Shown here: piece after piece, positions 1 to 8,358 of the stretch
Numbering within the stretch: position 1 is the first letter of the stretch
Layout of the letters: every line of letters starts with the position of its first letter
Source: Rheinheimera baltica DSM 14885
GTDB lineage: Bacteria; Pseudomonadota; Gammaproteobacteria; Enterobacterales; Alteromonadaceae
Reading direction: 5' to 3'
DNA: 64,000 bases
NCBI RefSeq assembly: GCF_000425345.1
Contig: NZ_KE384353.1
Location: 34,711 to 98,710, forward strand
Translations under genes and position numbers: made by a program
The notes under the pieces: model-generated
What the model saw: only the letters and a program-made list of their open reading frames with translations
What the model was told of the DNA's origin: nothing
Databases searched by the model: none

Positions 1-560
1 GTGGCGTGGTGGCACGCCGATATGCCAAGGTTGGCCAGCTGGTTAATCAACACGCGACACAATCATTGTTTTACGTGGTCTCTAATCAACAGCTTGAGGC
101 CGTGGTGTATTTACCCGAGCAGCAGCTGGCACAAGCCCATATTGGACAAAAAGCGCTAATGCAGTTTGCCGGTATGACGGCCTTTAACGCTGAATTAGTG
201 CGTATTTCACCTGTGGTAGATGGCCAGTCGGGCACAGTGCGTGCCGTGTTAAAAGTAGCGAATAAACAGCAACAACTTAAACCTGGCATGTTTGCACAAG
301 TGGAGTTGCAATTTGATGTAAAAGCTGACGCGTTGTTGCTACCTAAGCGGGCATTAATGACTACAGATAACACTCAAACCGTGTTTGTCGTAAATGATGA
401 GAATAAAGTCAGCCGTAAACCGGTGCAGCTTGGATATCAATCAGATAACACCGTTGAGATTTTATCTGGCCTGAGCTTGGGCGATAAAGTGGTTATAGCC
501 GGGCAGTCAGCACTTAAAGATGATGCGTTGGTGAATGTGGTTGCCGTTCGCGAATTCTAA
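1..560 (+). CDS. RND efflux periplasmic adaptor, C-terminal part (cut by window edge)
   Basis: This is the last ~185 residues of a membrane-fusion (HlyD/MFP) adaptor that links an inner-membrane RND permease to an outer-membrane channel. The reading frame is open to the first base, so the N-terminus lies outside the window; the GTG at 6 is internal. Visible parts are the end of the lipoyl/barrel region (GVVARRYAKVGQLV), the beta-barrel domain and the membrane-proximal domain ending in LSLGDKVVIAGQSALKDDALV, a typical MFP finish. It lies 44 bp upstream of two RND permease genes on the same strand, so it is very probably their partner. Substrate unknown. Confidence 0.9.
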   Translation, partial: GVVARRYAKVGQLVNQHATQSLFYVVSNQQLEAVVYLPEQQLAQAHIGQKALMQFAGMTAFNAELVRISPVVDGQSGTVRAVLKVANKQQQLKPGMFAQVELQFDVKADALLLPKRALMTTDNTQTVFVVNDENKVSRKPVQLGYQSDNTVEILSGLSLGDKVVIAGQSALKDDALVNVVAVREF

Positions 561-604
561 GTCAGGCTTTTATAACAATAATTATATGCACAGGACTTGC
601 TGCT

Positions 605-3600
605 ATGAAACTGGTTGATACTGCTGTGACCCGTCCGGTCACAATATGGATGTTTACATTAGGAATTTTATTATTTGGCTTGGTAGCTGCGGGGCGTTTA
701 GCGGTAAACCTGTTACCTGACTTATCTTACCCCAGCTTAACCATTCGCACCGAGTTTGTTGGCGCCGCCCCTGCTGAAGTGGAGCAATTGGTCAGTAAGC
801 CAATTGAAGAGGCCATAGGCATTGTTAAAGGGGTTCGCAAGGTGCAGTCGGTATCTCGCTCAGGCCGCTCTGATGTGGTGATGGAGTTTGACTGGGGCAC
901 TGATATGGATATCGCGGCTCTTGAGGTGCGCGAAAAACTGGACGTGTTATTTTTACCGCTCGAAATTGAAAAACCTCTGTTGCTGCGGTTCAACCCTAAT
1001 TTAGACCCGATTGTGCGTTTTGCATTAAGCCGTGAGGCCACTGAAGGCGCGTCGCTTAACCCCGCTCAGCTTGTTAGTTTACGTACCTTTGCTGAAGAAG
1101 ATTTGCGTCGTCGGCTAGAGTCTTTACCTGGCGTGGCTGCAGTGCGACCTGATGGTGGTTTAAGCCAGGAAATACAAATTCTGGTTGATGCCGAAAAACT
1201 CAGCCAGTTACAGCTGGATATTAGTCAAATTAGTGAGCGCTTGCGGCAGGAAAATATTAATCAATCAGGTGGCCGGTTAGAAACATCAAGTTATGATTAT
1301 CTGGTTCGTACGATCAATCAATTTGCCGACCTTAAACAAATCGAAGACTTATATATTGCCCAGGTGGGTGATAGCCAAATTCGTTTAAAAGATGTTGCCG
1401 AAGTACGCGACAGCTTTGTCGATAGACAAAGTATTACCTATGTTGATGGCAAAGAAGCGATTGAGGTGGCCATTTATAAAGAAGGCGATGCCAATACCGT
1501 ACAGGTCGCAAAAAACCTTATTGGTCAGCTTGATACCTTAAAGAAAAGCCTGCCAGCGGGCTATACACTGACATTAGTCTATGACCAGTCAGAGTTTATT
1601 GAACAAGCCATTAACGATGTGAAGTCGGCAGCGCTAGTGGGCGGATTGCTGGCGATGCTAGTGTTATACCTGTTTCTACGCAATATATGGGCGACGTTAA
1701 TCATCTCTATTTCCATTCCAGTATCTGTTATTGCAACATTCAATTTGATGTACGGTCAGGGCATTACGTTAAATATGATGAGCCTGGGCGGCATTGCATT
1801 GGCGGTTGGCTTGCTGGTCGATAACGCCATTGTGGTGTTAGAAAATATTGCCCGTCACAAAGAACAGGGTAAAGACCCTTTTACGGCAGCAAAAATTGGC
1901 ACCAGCGAAGTGGCGATGGCGATTACGGCATCAACATTGACGACTGTGGCAGTATTTTTTCCTTTGGTATTTGTTGAGGGCATTGCGGGGCAGTTGTTCC
2001 GTGATCAAGCGCTTACTGTGACGTTTGCCTTGCTAGCGTCTCTCGTGGTGGCGTTAACGTTGATCCCCACCATGGCGGCACGCGAGGGACGGGTTGCGGC
2101 TCACGATAATTTTACCCCACCTGTGGCAGATGTAAAAACACCTAAGCGCTGGTATTACTGGCTTACCTGGCCGTTCGTTATGATAGGCCGTGGCATCCGC
2201 GGGATATTTTTACTGCTGTTAAGTGCATTTACTTTGGTGTTTCGTCTTATTAGCCGGCTGTTAAGTCTGATATTTAAGCCGGTATTAAACATCGTGCAAT
2301 GGATGTTACAGCTATTAGAGCGGGTGTATCGCAGAGCCTTACAAGCCGCATTGGCAGCAAAAGCGCTAACCATCACGTTGACACTATTGATTGCTGCAGG
2401 TTGTTTTAGTTTACTTCCCCGCTTAGGTGCAGATGTGATCCCCGCGATGAGTCAGGGAGAATTTTATGTCGAAGTACAATTGCCCGTTGGCAGTGCGATA
2501 GAGCAAAGCGATGAGCTGCTGAAGGCATTAGCCGGTATTGCTGCAGAGCAAAGCATCGTTAAACGCAGTTATGCCCAAGCAGGTACTGGCGCACAAATGA
2601 CGGTAGACCCGAGTATTGGTGGCAGCCATTGGGGCAGGCTAAATATTGTACTTGCCAGTGAAGCTACCGATGCCGATGAGCAACAATTGATCAGCCTGTT
2701 GCGCGATTACCTGGCAGCAAAGCCGGATGTGTTGGTGAAAATTGACCGGGCACAACTGTTTAGCTTTAGTACCCCGCTGGAAATTGAGCTGTCGGGTTAT
2801 GAGTTAAAACAATTGAAAACAGCAGCCGATGCGATGGTTAATGCGCTGGAAGCAGAGCCGGGCTTTAGCGATGTTAAAACCAGCCTGCGTCAGGGACAGC
2901 CTGAAATTACGCTGTATTTTAATCATGATTTATTGTCGCAGTTAGGCATGACATCGCACGATGTGGCAAAACGTGTCGCAGCCTATATTGGTGGTGAAGT
3001 CGCCGGACAATATTCTGTTAATGATCGCAAAGTCGATATTCGTGTGCGTTTGTCTGAACAGTACCGTCAGTCTGAGCAGCAATTAGCGCAGCTTATTATC
3101 AACCCAGGGAGTGACAAACCGTTGCCACTGTCTGCTGTTGCTGAAATACAGCGTGAAACGGGCCCCAGTGAAATTACCCGCATTGGCCAGCAACGGGTAG
3201 CTGTGGTTAGTGCTAATCTGGCATCAGGTGATTTAGAACAGGCTACTGCGTTGGCAAAACGGATATTAGCGCAGCAGAGCATGCCCTATGGCGTAACAGC
3301 TGCGGTAATGGGCCAAAGTGAAGAAATGCACCGGGCTTATACGTCATTGACGATGGCATTGTTGCTGGCGGTATTTTTAGTTTATCTGGTTATGGCATCG
3401 CAGTTTGAAAATCTGCTGCAGCCGCTGCTTATCTTATTTACCGTGCCTTTAGCGGGTGCTGGCGCCGTATTGGGGTTGTGGCTAACGGATACCCGGTTGT
3501 CGGTTATTGTATTCATCGGTTTAATCATGTTGGCCGGTATTGTAGTAAACAATGCCATTGTGCTTATCGACCGAATCAACCAATTACGTGGCGAAGGTAT

Positions 3601-3883
3601 CGCTTTAACGCAGGCTATTATTGAGGCCGGTGCCAGCCGTTTACGTCCGGTGTTAATGACCACGCTCACCACAGTGCTGGGGTTATTGCCGATGGCCATT
3701 GGCGGCGGTGATGGCAGTGAAATACGGGCACCTATGGCAATTACCGTGATTTTTGGTCTGACTTTGGCCACGTTATTAACGCTGTTGTTTATCCCGGTAC
3801 TTTATGGGTTGGTTAGTCGTGACACCATTGCAGCACGCACCGAAACCAGTGCTGGCGCAGTGAATGCGGAGACGTCGCTATGA
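605..3883 (+). CDS. RND efflux permease (HAE1/AcrB superfamily), first of a pair
   Basis: The 1092-residue protein is a proton-driven inner-membrane exporter. It starts with the standard N-terminal helix after VTRPVTIWMF, then a porter domain, helices 2-6, a second porter domain and helices 8-12. The helix-4 proton-relay motif reads GLLVDNAIVVLEN, so it has one Asp where AcrB has two; this variant is common in the SwrC-like branch. Between the two halves (about residues 500-580) is an extra hydrophobic or amphipathic stretch of repeated Ile/Leu/Phe, which makes the protein longer than AcrB. The stop overlaps the next permease start by 4 bp (ATGA), so the two are translationally coupled and may form a hetero-oligomer like MdtB/MdtC. 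Substrate not deducible. Confidence 0.92.
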   Translation: MKLVDTAVTRPVTIWMFTLGILLFGLVAAGRLAVNLLPDLSYPSLTIRTEFVGAAPAEVEQLVSKPIEEAIGIVKGVRKVQSVSRSGRSDVVMEFDWGTDMDIAALEVREKLDVLFLPLEIEKPLLLRFNPNLDPIVRFALSREATEGASLNPAQLVSLRTFAEEDLRRRLESLPGVAAVRPDGGLSQEIQILVDAEKLSQLQLDISQISERLRQENINQSGGRLETSSYDYLVRTINQFADLKQIEDLYIAQVGDSQIRLKDVAEVRDSFVDRQSITYVDGKEAIEVAIYKEGDANTVQVAKNLIGQLDTLKKSLPAGYTLTLVYDQSEFIEQAINDVKSAALVGGLLAMLVLYLFLRNIWATLIISISIPVSVIATFNLMYGQGITLNMMSLGGIALAVGLLVDNAIVVLENIARHKEQGKDPFTAAKIGTSEVAMAITASTLTTVAVFFPLVFVEGIAGQLFRDQALTVTFALLASLVVALTLIPTMAAREGRVAAHDNFTPPVADVKTPKRWYYWLTWPFVMIGRGIRGIFLLLLSAFTLVFRLISRLLSLIFKPVLNIVQWMLQLLERVYRRALQAALAAKALTITLTLLIAAGCFSLLPRLGADVIPAMSQGEFYVEVQLPVGSAIEQSDELLKALAGIAAEQSIVKRSYAQAGTGAQMTVDPSIGGSHWGRLNIVLASEATDADEQQLISLLRDYLAAKPDVLVKIDRAQLFSFSTPLEIELSGYELKQLKTAADAMVNALEAEPGFSDVKTSLRQGQPEITLYFNHDLLSQLGMTSHDVAKRVAAYIGGEVAGQYSVNDRKVDIRVRLSEQYRQSEQQLAQLIINPGSDKPLPLSAVAEIQRETGPSEITRIGQQRVAVVSANLASGDLEQATALAKRILAQQSMPYGVTAAVMGQSEEMHRAYTSLTMALLLAVFLVYLVMASQFENLLQPLLILFTVPLAGAGAVLGLWLTDTRLSVIVFIGLIMLAGIVVNNAIVLIDRINQLRGEGIALTQAIIEAGASRLRPVLMTTLTTVLGLLPMAIGGGDGSEIRAPMAITVIFGLTLATLLTLLFIPVLYGLVSRDTIAARTETSAGAVNAETSL

Positions 3884-6800
3884 GCCAGCAACCGCTATGG
3901 TTAACGCGTTTTGCCCTGACGCGGCCGGTAACCATTTGTATGATGTTTTTGTCGATGCTGGTGTTTGGCATTATAGCCAGTCGCATGTTGCCACTGGAAA
4001 AGTTTCCGGGCATCGACATTCCGCAAATTTTTATTAATGTGCCTTATAACAACGCCACACCAACTGAAATTGAGCGTTTAATTACCCGGCCAATTGAAGA
4101 GGCGTTAGCCACTGTGTCTGGCGTAAAACAAATGCGATCCTGGTCAAATGAAAACAGTGCCGAGATTTCACTGGAGTTTAATTGGGAAGAAAACATCAAC
4201 AGCAAAAGCATTGAGGTACGGGAGCGTTTAGACGGCATACGTCATTTGCTACCCAAGGATGTTGAGCGTGTGTTGGTGTTTCAGTTTAATACCAATGATA
4301 TGCCTATCTTCCAGCTACGCATTTCCAGCGAGCGTGATCTCGCCATGGCTTATGATTTATTGGAACGCCAGATAAAGCGGCCGCTGGAGCGGGTGCAAGG
4401 GGTATCAAAAGTTGAGTTGTATGGTGTAGAAAAACGTCAGGTGGTGATACGGCTGAACCCGGATAAGATGCGGGCGCTTAATATTGATGCGATGCAAATT
4501 GTTCAGGTGTTGCAGGCGAATAACTTTGCAATGACCGCTGGCGAGCTGCGTAACCAGTTCGAAAGTATTTTGGTCAAGCCGGTGGGCGAGTATAAACTGC
4601 TGGAACACATTGCATCATTGCCACTTAGGCCCGGCTTAAGTTTACGCGAAGTGGCGACGGTTGAACTTGAATTGCCCAAACGCGAAGACGGTCGTCATTT
4701 AGATCAAACTTATGCAGTGGGTTTAAACGTGTTTAAGGAGTCTGGTGCTAATTTGGTAGCGGTGGCTAAAGAAGCCATGAAAGTGGTTGAAGCGGCCAAG
4801 AGTGATCCTGCGTTTAATGGTATCAGCTTATATGTAATGGACGATATGGCTGATGGAGTAACAACATCATTGGCCGATTTATTAAGTGCCGGTGGGGTAG
4901 GCGCCTTATTGTCTTTTGCCGTGCTGTATTTATTTCTTCGCCACGTGGGAACCACCATGGTGGTTGTACTTGCGGTGCCGGTATCTATCTGTATCGCGCT
5001 AGGGGTGATGTATTTTCTGAATTACAGCCTTAACATTTTAAGCATGATGGGGTTAATGCTGGCCATTGGTATGCTGGTAGACAACGCCGTGGTTGTTACG
5101 GAAAGTATTTTTCGGGAACGAGCCTTAGGGGGGGATGTTAAAGCCGCAACCGCCAGAGGTGTTCGGCGAGTGAGCCTGGCGGTTGTTGCCGGAACCGCTA
5201 CTACCGCCATTGTATTTTTACCCAATATTGTTGGGCAAAAAATGCAATTAACCATTTTCCTTGAACATGTGGCGATAGCGATTTGTCTATGTCTGGCTGT
5301 TAGCTTGCTGCTGGCGTTAACGCTTATTCCTTTGTTAACCACCATGCTAAAGGTGCAACCGGTGAAAGAGGTGCAATCCGGGGCAGTAGAGCGTGGATAC
5401 CGCCGCGCCTTGCATTGGGTAATGTATCATCCTCTCTGGTCTACCCTGATTGCACTGGTGTTATTGGCCAGTATTGCTATTCCTATTGGCATGGTATCCG
5501 GCGGCGATGACGATGATGAGTCCAGCGACAGAATTTTTCTTAACTACAACATACAAGGTAACTATTCCAAAGATGAAGTTGAGGCTGAAGTCAACATTAT
5601 GGAAACGTACTTGTATGCCAATAAAGATAAGTTTGATATCGACTCTGTTTACAGCTATTACCGTGCAGGAGAGGCCAATTCGATATTAATTTTAAAAGAT
5701 CCTATTTCACAGCCTTTAATGCAATTAAAAGAATCCATTCGCAAGGACTGGCCTGCACTGGTAAGGTCAAAACCCTCCTTTGGCTGGGGCAGTAACGGTG
5801 GCTTGCAGGTACATTTACTGGGTAATTCTACCGAAGTGTTACTGGAACTGGCAGACGAAATAGAACCAATGCTTGCTGCGGTAACCGGCCTGGAGGATGT
5901 CAGCTCTGAAATTGCCCATGGCCAGCAAGAACTGCAAATTTGGTTAAATTTACCGCAATTGCAGCGCCATGGTTTAAACGCTCAGCAACTGGCCAACGCG
6001 GTGTCACTGGCACTGCGAGGCACTAACTTACGCACCTTTAGGAGCGAGGAGCAAGGCGAGCTGTTAATGCGTGTGTTGTATGATGAACGCGTTAGCCATT
6101 CTGTAACCGAGCTGGCTGCGCTACCGATATTAACCAAAGACAATATCGTCATAAGGCTTGAGCAGTTGGCCGAGCTTAAGTTTGCGCCACGTTTAGATAG
6201 GATCCAACGCTTTGATCGCCAAACGGGCATTGCCATTAGGATGAATTTAGCCAAAGACTATAAAATGGATACCGCGCGTGAGGATATTACAAAAGTGATG
6301 GACCAACTGACCTTGCCACCGGGCTATCGTTGGTCTTTTCAGGGCAGTTTTCAGCGTCAAGACGAGTCACAGCAAGTGATGATGATTAATATGTTGTTGG
6401 CCGTAGCGATGATTTATATTGTGATGGCGGCGCTATTTGAGTCGTTATTATTGCCAACTGCGGTTATTGGCTCGTTACTGTTTTCGTTGGTAGGGGTGTT
6501 TTGGGCATTTTTGTTCACGGGTACCACCATGGGCATCATGGGTATGATAGGAATGCTGGTGCTAATGGGCATTGTGGTTAACAACGGCATTGTACTGGTG
6601 GACCGTATTAACCAGGACCGACAAGAAAACCCTGACGCCCCGTTAAAAGCGCTGATTATTAGTGCCAGCGAGTCGCGTTTGCGGCCGATATTAATGACGG
6701 TTGCTACTACTGTATTGGGGTTGTTACCGCTCGCAATGGGCGGGACCCAAATTGGTGGTGATGGGCCAAGTTATGCGCCTATGGCTATCGCCATAATCGG

Positions 6801-6933
6801 TGGCTTGCTGTTTTCTACGCTTACCAGCCTGGTGTTAGTGCCGCTAACATACTGGGGGCTTATTAACCTTATCCAAGGTTGGAAGCATTGGCGAGCTGAA
6901 TCACGGCGATTGGCGGATAAAGTCTTTAATTGA
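3880..6933 (+). CDS. RND efflux permease, second of a pair
   Basis: The 1017-residue protein is a second complete RND permease, coupled to the first by an ATGA overlap. It opens with LTRFALTRPVTICMMF, has the helix-4 motif GMLVDNAVVVTES (single Asp, as in its partner) and the C-terminal GIVVNNGIVLVDRINQDR and SRLRPILMTVATTVLGLLPL blocks that define the family. The second periplasmic half is less typical than in the first permease, and an acidic run (GGDDDDESS) follows helix 7. An adaptor plus two non-identical permeases resembles MdtABC or TriABC-type pumps. No outer-membrane factor or local regulator is present, so the operon may use a TolC-like channel encoded elsewhere. Confidence 0.92.
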   Translation: MSQQPLWLTRFALTRPVTICMMFLSMLVFGIIASRMLPLEKFPGIDIPQIFINVPYNNATPTEIERLITRPIEEALATVSGVKQMRSWSNENSAEISLEFNWEENINSKSIEVRERLDGIRHLLPKDVERVLVFQFNTNDMPIFQLRISSERDLAMAYDLLERQIKRPLERVQGVSKVELYGVEKRQVVIRLNPDKMRALNIDAMQIVQVLQANNFAMTAGELRNQFESILVKPVGEYKLLEHIASLPLRPGLSLREVATVELELPKREDGRHLDQTYAVGLNVFKESGANLVAVAKEAMKVVEAAKSDPAFNGISLYVMDDMADGVTTSLADLLSAGGVGALLSFAVLYLFLRHVGTTMVVVLAVPVSICIALGVMYFLNYSLNILSMMGLMLAIGMLVDNAVVVTESIFRERALGGDVKAATARGVRRVSLAVVAGTATTAIVFLPNIVGQKMQLTIFLEHVAIAICLCLAVSLLLALTLIPLLTTMLKVQPVKEVQSGAVERGYRRALHWVMYHPLWSTLIALVLLASIAIPIGMVSGGDDDDESSDRIFLNYNIQGNYSKDEVEAEVNIMETYLYANKDKFDIDSVYSYYRAGEANSILILKDPISQPLMQLKESIRKDWPALVRSKPSFGWGSNGGLQVHLLGNSTEVLLELADEIEPMLAAVTGLEDVSSEIAHGQQELQIWLNLPQLQRHGLNAQQLANAVSLALRGTNLRTFRSEEQGELLMRVLYDERVSHSVTELAALPILTKDNIVIRLEQLAELKFAPRLDRIQRFDRQTGIAIRMNLAKDYKMDTAREDITKVMDQLTLPPGYRWSFQGSFQRQDESQQVMMINMLLAVAMIYIVMAALFESLLLPTAVIGSLLFSLVGVFWAFLFTGTTMGIMGMIGMLVLMGIVVNNGIVLVDRINQDRQENPDAPLKALIISASESRLRPILMTVATTVLGLLPLAMGGTQIGGDGPSYAPMAIAIIGGLLFSTLTSLVLVPLTYWGLINLIQGWKHWRAESRRLADKVFN

Positions 6934-6942
6934 AACTTTACT

Positions 6943-6974
6943 CTGGCGTGTATTGTATTTACACTGCACGCCAG
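6943..6974 (+). terminator. Hairpin after the RND operon
   Basis: Eight-base arms CTGGCGTG and CACGCCAG enclose a 16-nt AT-rich loop just after the permease stop. There is no T-run, since the following bases are the start of the riboswitch. It may end or attenuate read-through from the pump operon, or extend the leader RNA structure. Confidence 0.4.
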
Positions 6975-6975
6975 C

Positions 6976-7088
6976 CTTAAGGGAGTAATCTGCAGCGTTT
7001 TTTTAGCTGCGCTCTGGTCAACATACTTGTGCCTCAAGCACATGGTCAGAGCGTCAATGCAAAAGCATTGATTGATGAGACTTAAGAC
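6976..7088 (+). promoter_or_regulatory. yybP-ykoY (Mn2+) riboswitch aptamer
   Basis: The leader of the GDT1-type transporter gene carries the hallmarks of the yybP-ykoY family. There is a conserved GGGAGTA at 6981-6987, a GCAGC/GCTGC stem, and the segment GGTCAACATACTTG at 7016-7029, which closely matches the conserved second binding loop of the E. coli alx and mntP leaders as I recall them. Further stems are TGTGC/GCACA and TCAATGC/GCATTGA. CTTAAG at 6976-6981 pairs with CTTAAG at 7081-7086 to close the P1 helix. Known members bind Mn2+ and activate manganese exporters. The call rests on motif recognition; a covariance-model scan was not possible. Confidence 0.85.
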
Positions 7089-7130
7089 ACATTAGTGGCC
7101 CAATGCGGGAGTCGCTACTGTGTCTTTTGT
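7085..7130 (+). terminator. Intrinsic terminator forming the riboswitch expression platform
   Basis: AGACACA (7085-7091) pairs with TGTGTCT (7119-7125), and the inner bases TAGTGGC and GTCGCTA partly pair; TTTGTTTGTTT follows. The 5' arm starts inside the P1 closing strand of the aptamer (7081-7086), so aptamer closure and terminator formation compete at the base. This fits an ON switch in which Mn2+ binding prevents termination. Confidence 0.7.
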
Positions 7131-7154
7131 TTGTTTCCCGCTTAGGTACTGTTA

Positions 7155-7733
7155 ATGGACGCTTTCCTGTCTTCTTTCACTGCTGTTGCCATTGCTGAAA
7201 TTGGTGACAAAACTCAGTTATTGTCATTGTTTCTTGATGCCCGATTTCGTGCTAAAGGCGCTATTATCGCCGGTATTTTAGTGGCTACCTTATTAAATCA
7301 TGCGGCGTCTGCCTGGCTAGGGGTATGGTTAAGTCAATTTATTCCCAGCGGCTGGCATCAATGGTTGCTTGGTGGTTCTTTTATTGCGGTGGCGTTGTGG
7401 CTGCTTATCCCGGATAAAGACGACAGTGGTGACACGGGTGTACTAAGATTTGGTGCCTTCTTTGCCAGTTGCGTATTGTTCTTTTTAGCTGAAATTGGTG
7501 ACAAGACACAAATTGCCACGGTTATTTTAGCCGCCAGTTTTGAGCAATCGGTATGGCTGGTGATTGTTGGCACTACCTTGGGTATGTTGGCGGCCAATGT
7601 GCCAGTGGTTTATGCCGGAAGTTGGTTGCTGCAAAAAGTCTCTTTGCAATGGGCACGGCGCAGTGCGTGTGGTGTGTTTATAGTGCTGGGAATTTATATT
7701 ATCTGCTCCGAGCAGTTGGTTACGCCAGGTTAA
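7155..7733 (+). CDS. GDT1/TMEM165 (UPF0016) family cation exporter, probable Mn2+ exporter
   Basis: The 192-residue protein has six predicted helices in two homologous halves. Each half has the family signature E-x-G-D-K-T: EIGDKT at residues 15-20 and again at 113-118. These acidic residues form the cation site in TMEM165, yeast Gdt1 and Vibrio cholerae MneA, the last a Mn2+ exporter. The yybP-ykoY riboswitch in its leader strongly supports a role in relieving manganese excess. The ATG lies 30 bp after the terminator stem. No other manganese gene is adjacent. Confidence 0.93.
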   Translation: MDAFLSSFTAVAIAEIGDKTQLLSLFLDARFRAKGAIIAGILVATLLNHAASAWLGVWLSQFIPSGWHQWLLGGSFIAVALWLLIPDKDDSGDTGVLRFGAFFASCVLFFLAEIGDKTQIATVILAASFEQSVWLVIVGTTLGMLAANVPVVYAGSWLLQKVSLQWARRSACGVFIVLGIYIICSEQLVTPG

Positions 7734-7876
7734 TTAAATGTGTTGTTGGCTGAAGCCATTGATTAATATTGTTTTAGCGGTTATTTTGCTAAACGGAACC
7801 GGGGTGTCTGCTTAACATGGAGTTGACGCTGGTTTTAACAAAAAAACAATATCAGCAGTATAAAGGAGAGAGTGTC

Positions 7877-8227
7877 ATGAATGACATTAATGCACAGCCG
7901 GCAGTAAACAGCTCAACAGCAAAGCTGGTTTATATTTTGTATTTGGTAGGGATAATTTTTGGTGTCACCGGTATTGTCGGTGTGGTTATGGCTTATATTA
8001 ACAAAAGCGATGCCCCAGAATGGCTGCAGAGTCACTATCGTTTTCAGATCCGCACGTTTTGGATTGGTCTGGTTTATATATTAGTTAGCGTTGTGTTAAT
8101 GATGGTTGTCATTGGTTGGTTGACATACCTGCTATGGATTGTATGGCTCATTATCCGCAGCGTAAAAGGGATGAAACAACTTGAAAAGCAAGAAGCTGTT
8201 CAAGACGAAAAAACCTGGCTGTTCTAA
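7877..8227 (+). CDS. DUF4870 family small membrane protein
   Basis: This 116-residue protein matches the DUF4870 (Tic20-like) family: a short polar N-terminus, a helix at YILYLVGIIFGVTGIVGVVMAY, the signature loop WLQSHYRFQIRTFWIG, two more helices and a charged tail. I chose the ATG at 7877 because a strong AAGGAGAG ends 6 bases before it; the frame is open to 7817 but lacks a ribosome site there. Function is unknown in the family. A strong terminator follows, so it is probably monocistronic. Confidence 0.85.
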   Translation: MNDINAQPAVNSSTAKLVYILYLVGIIFGVTGIVGVVMAYINKSDAPEWLQSHYRFQIRTFWIGLVYILVSVVLMMVVIGWLTYLLWIVWLIIRSVKGMKQLEKQEAVQDEKTWLF

Positions 8228-8240
8228 TTCAGTTAATTTT

Positions 8241-8270
8241 AAAAAAGCGAAGCCTAGGCTTCGCTTTTTT
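8241..8270. terminator. Perfect 30-nt palindromic terminator
   Basis: Six A, GCGAAGCC, TAGGCTTCGC and six T form a perfect 30-base palindrome just after the DUF4870 stop. On the + strand it reads as a GC stem with flanking A- and T-tracts, a textbook intrinsic terminator that also works on the opposite strand. Confidence 0.85.
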
Positions 8271-8358
8271 ATTGTTTACAATTGGGCTCTTGCAACCAGC
8301 GGGCGCTTTACCTACCCTAAACCCATTAGTTTCTTGATAATAATAACAGGATTACAAT

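Noticed and set aside
7738..7815. 25-residue hydrophobic frame (MCCWLKPLINIVLAV...) after the GDT1 gene
   Set aside because: Weak ribosome site, no known family; may be a signal-like remnant. Too little support.
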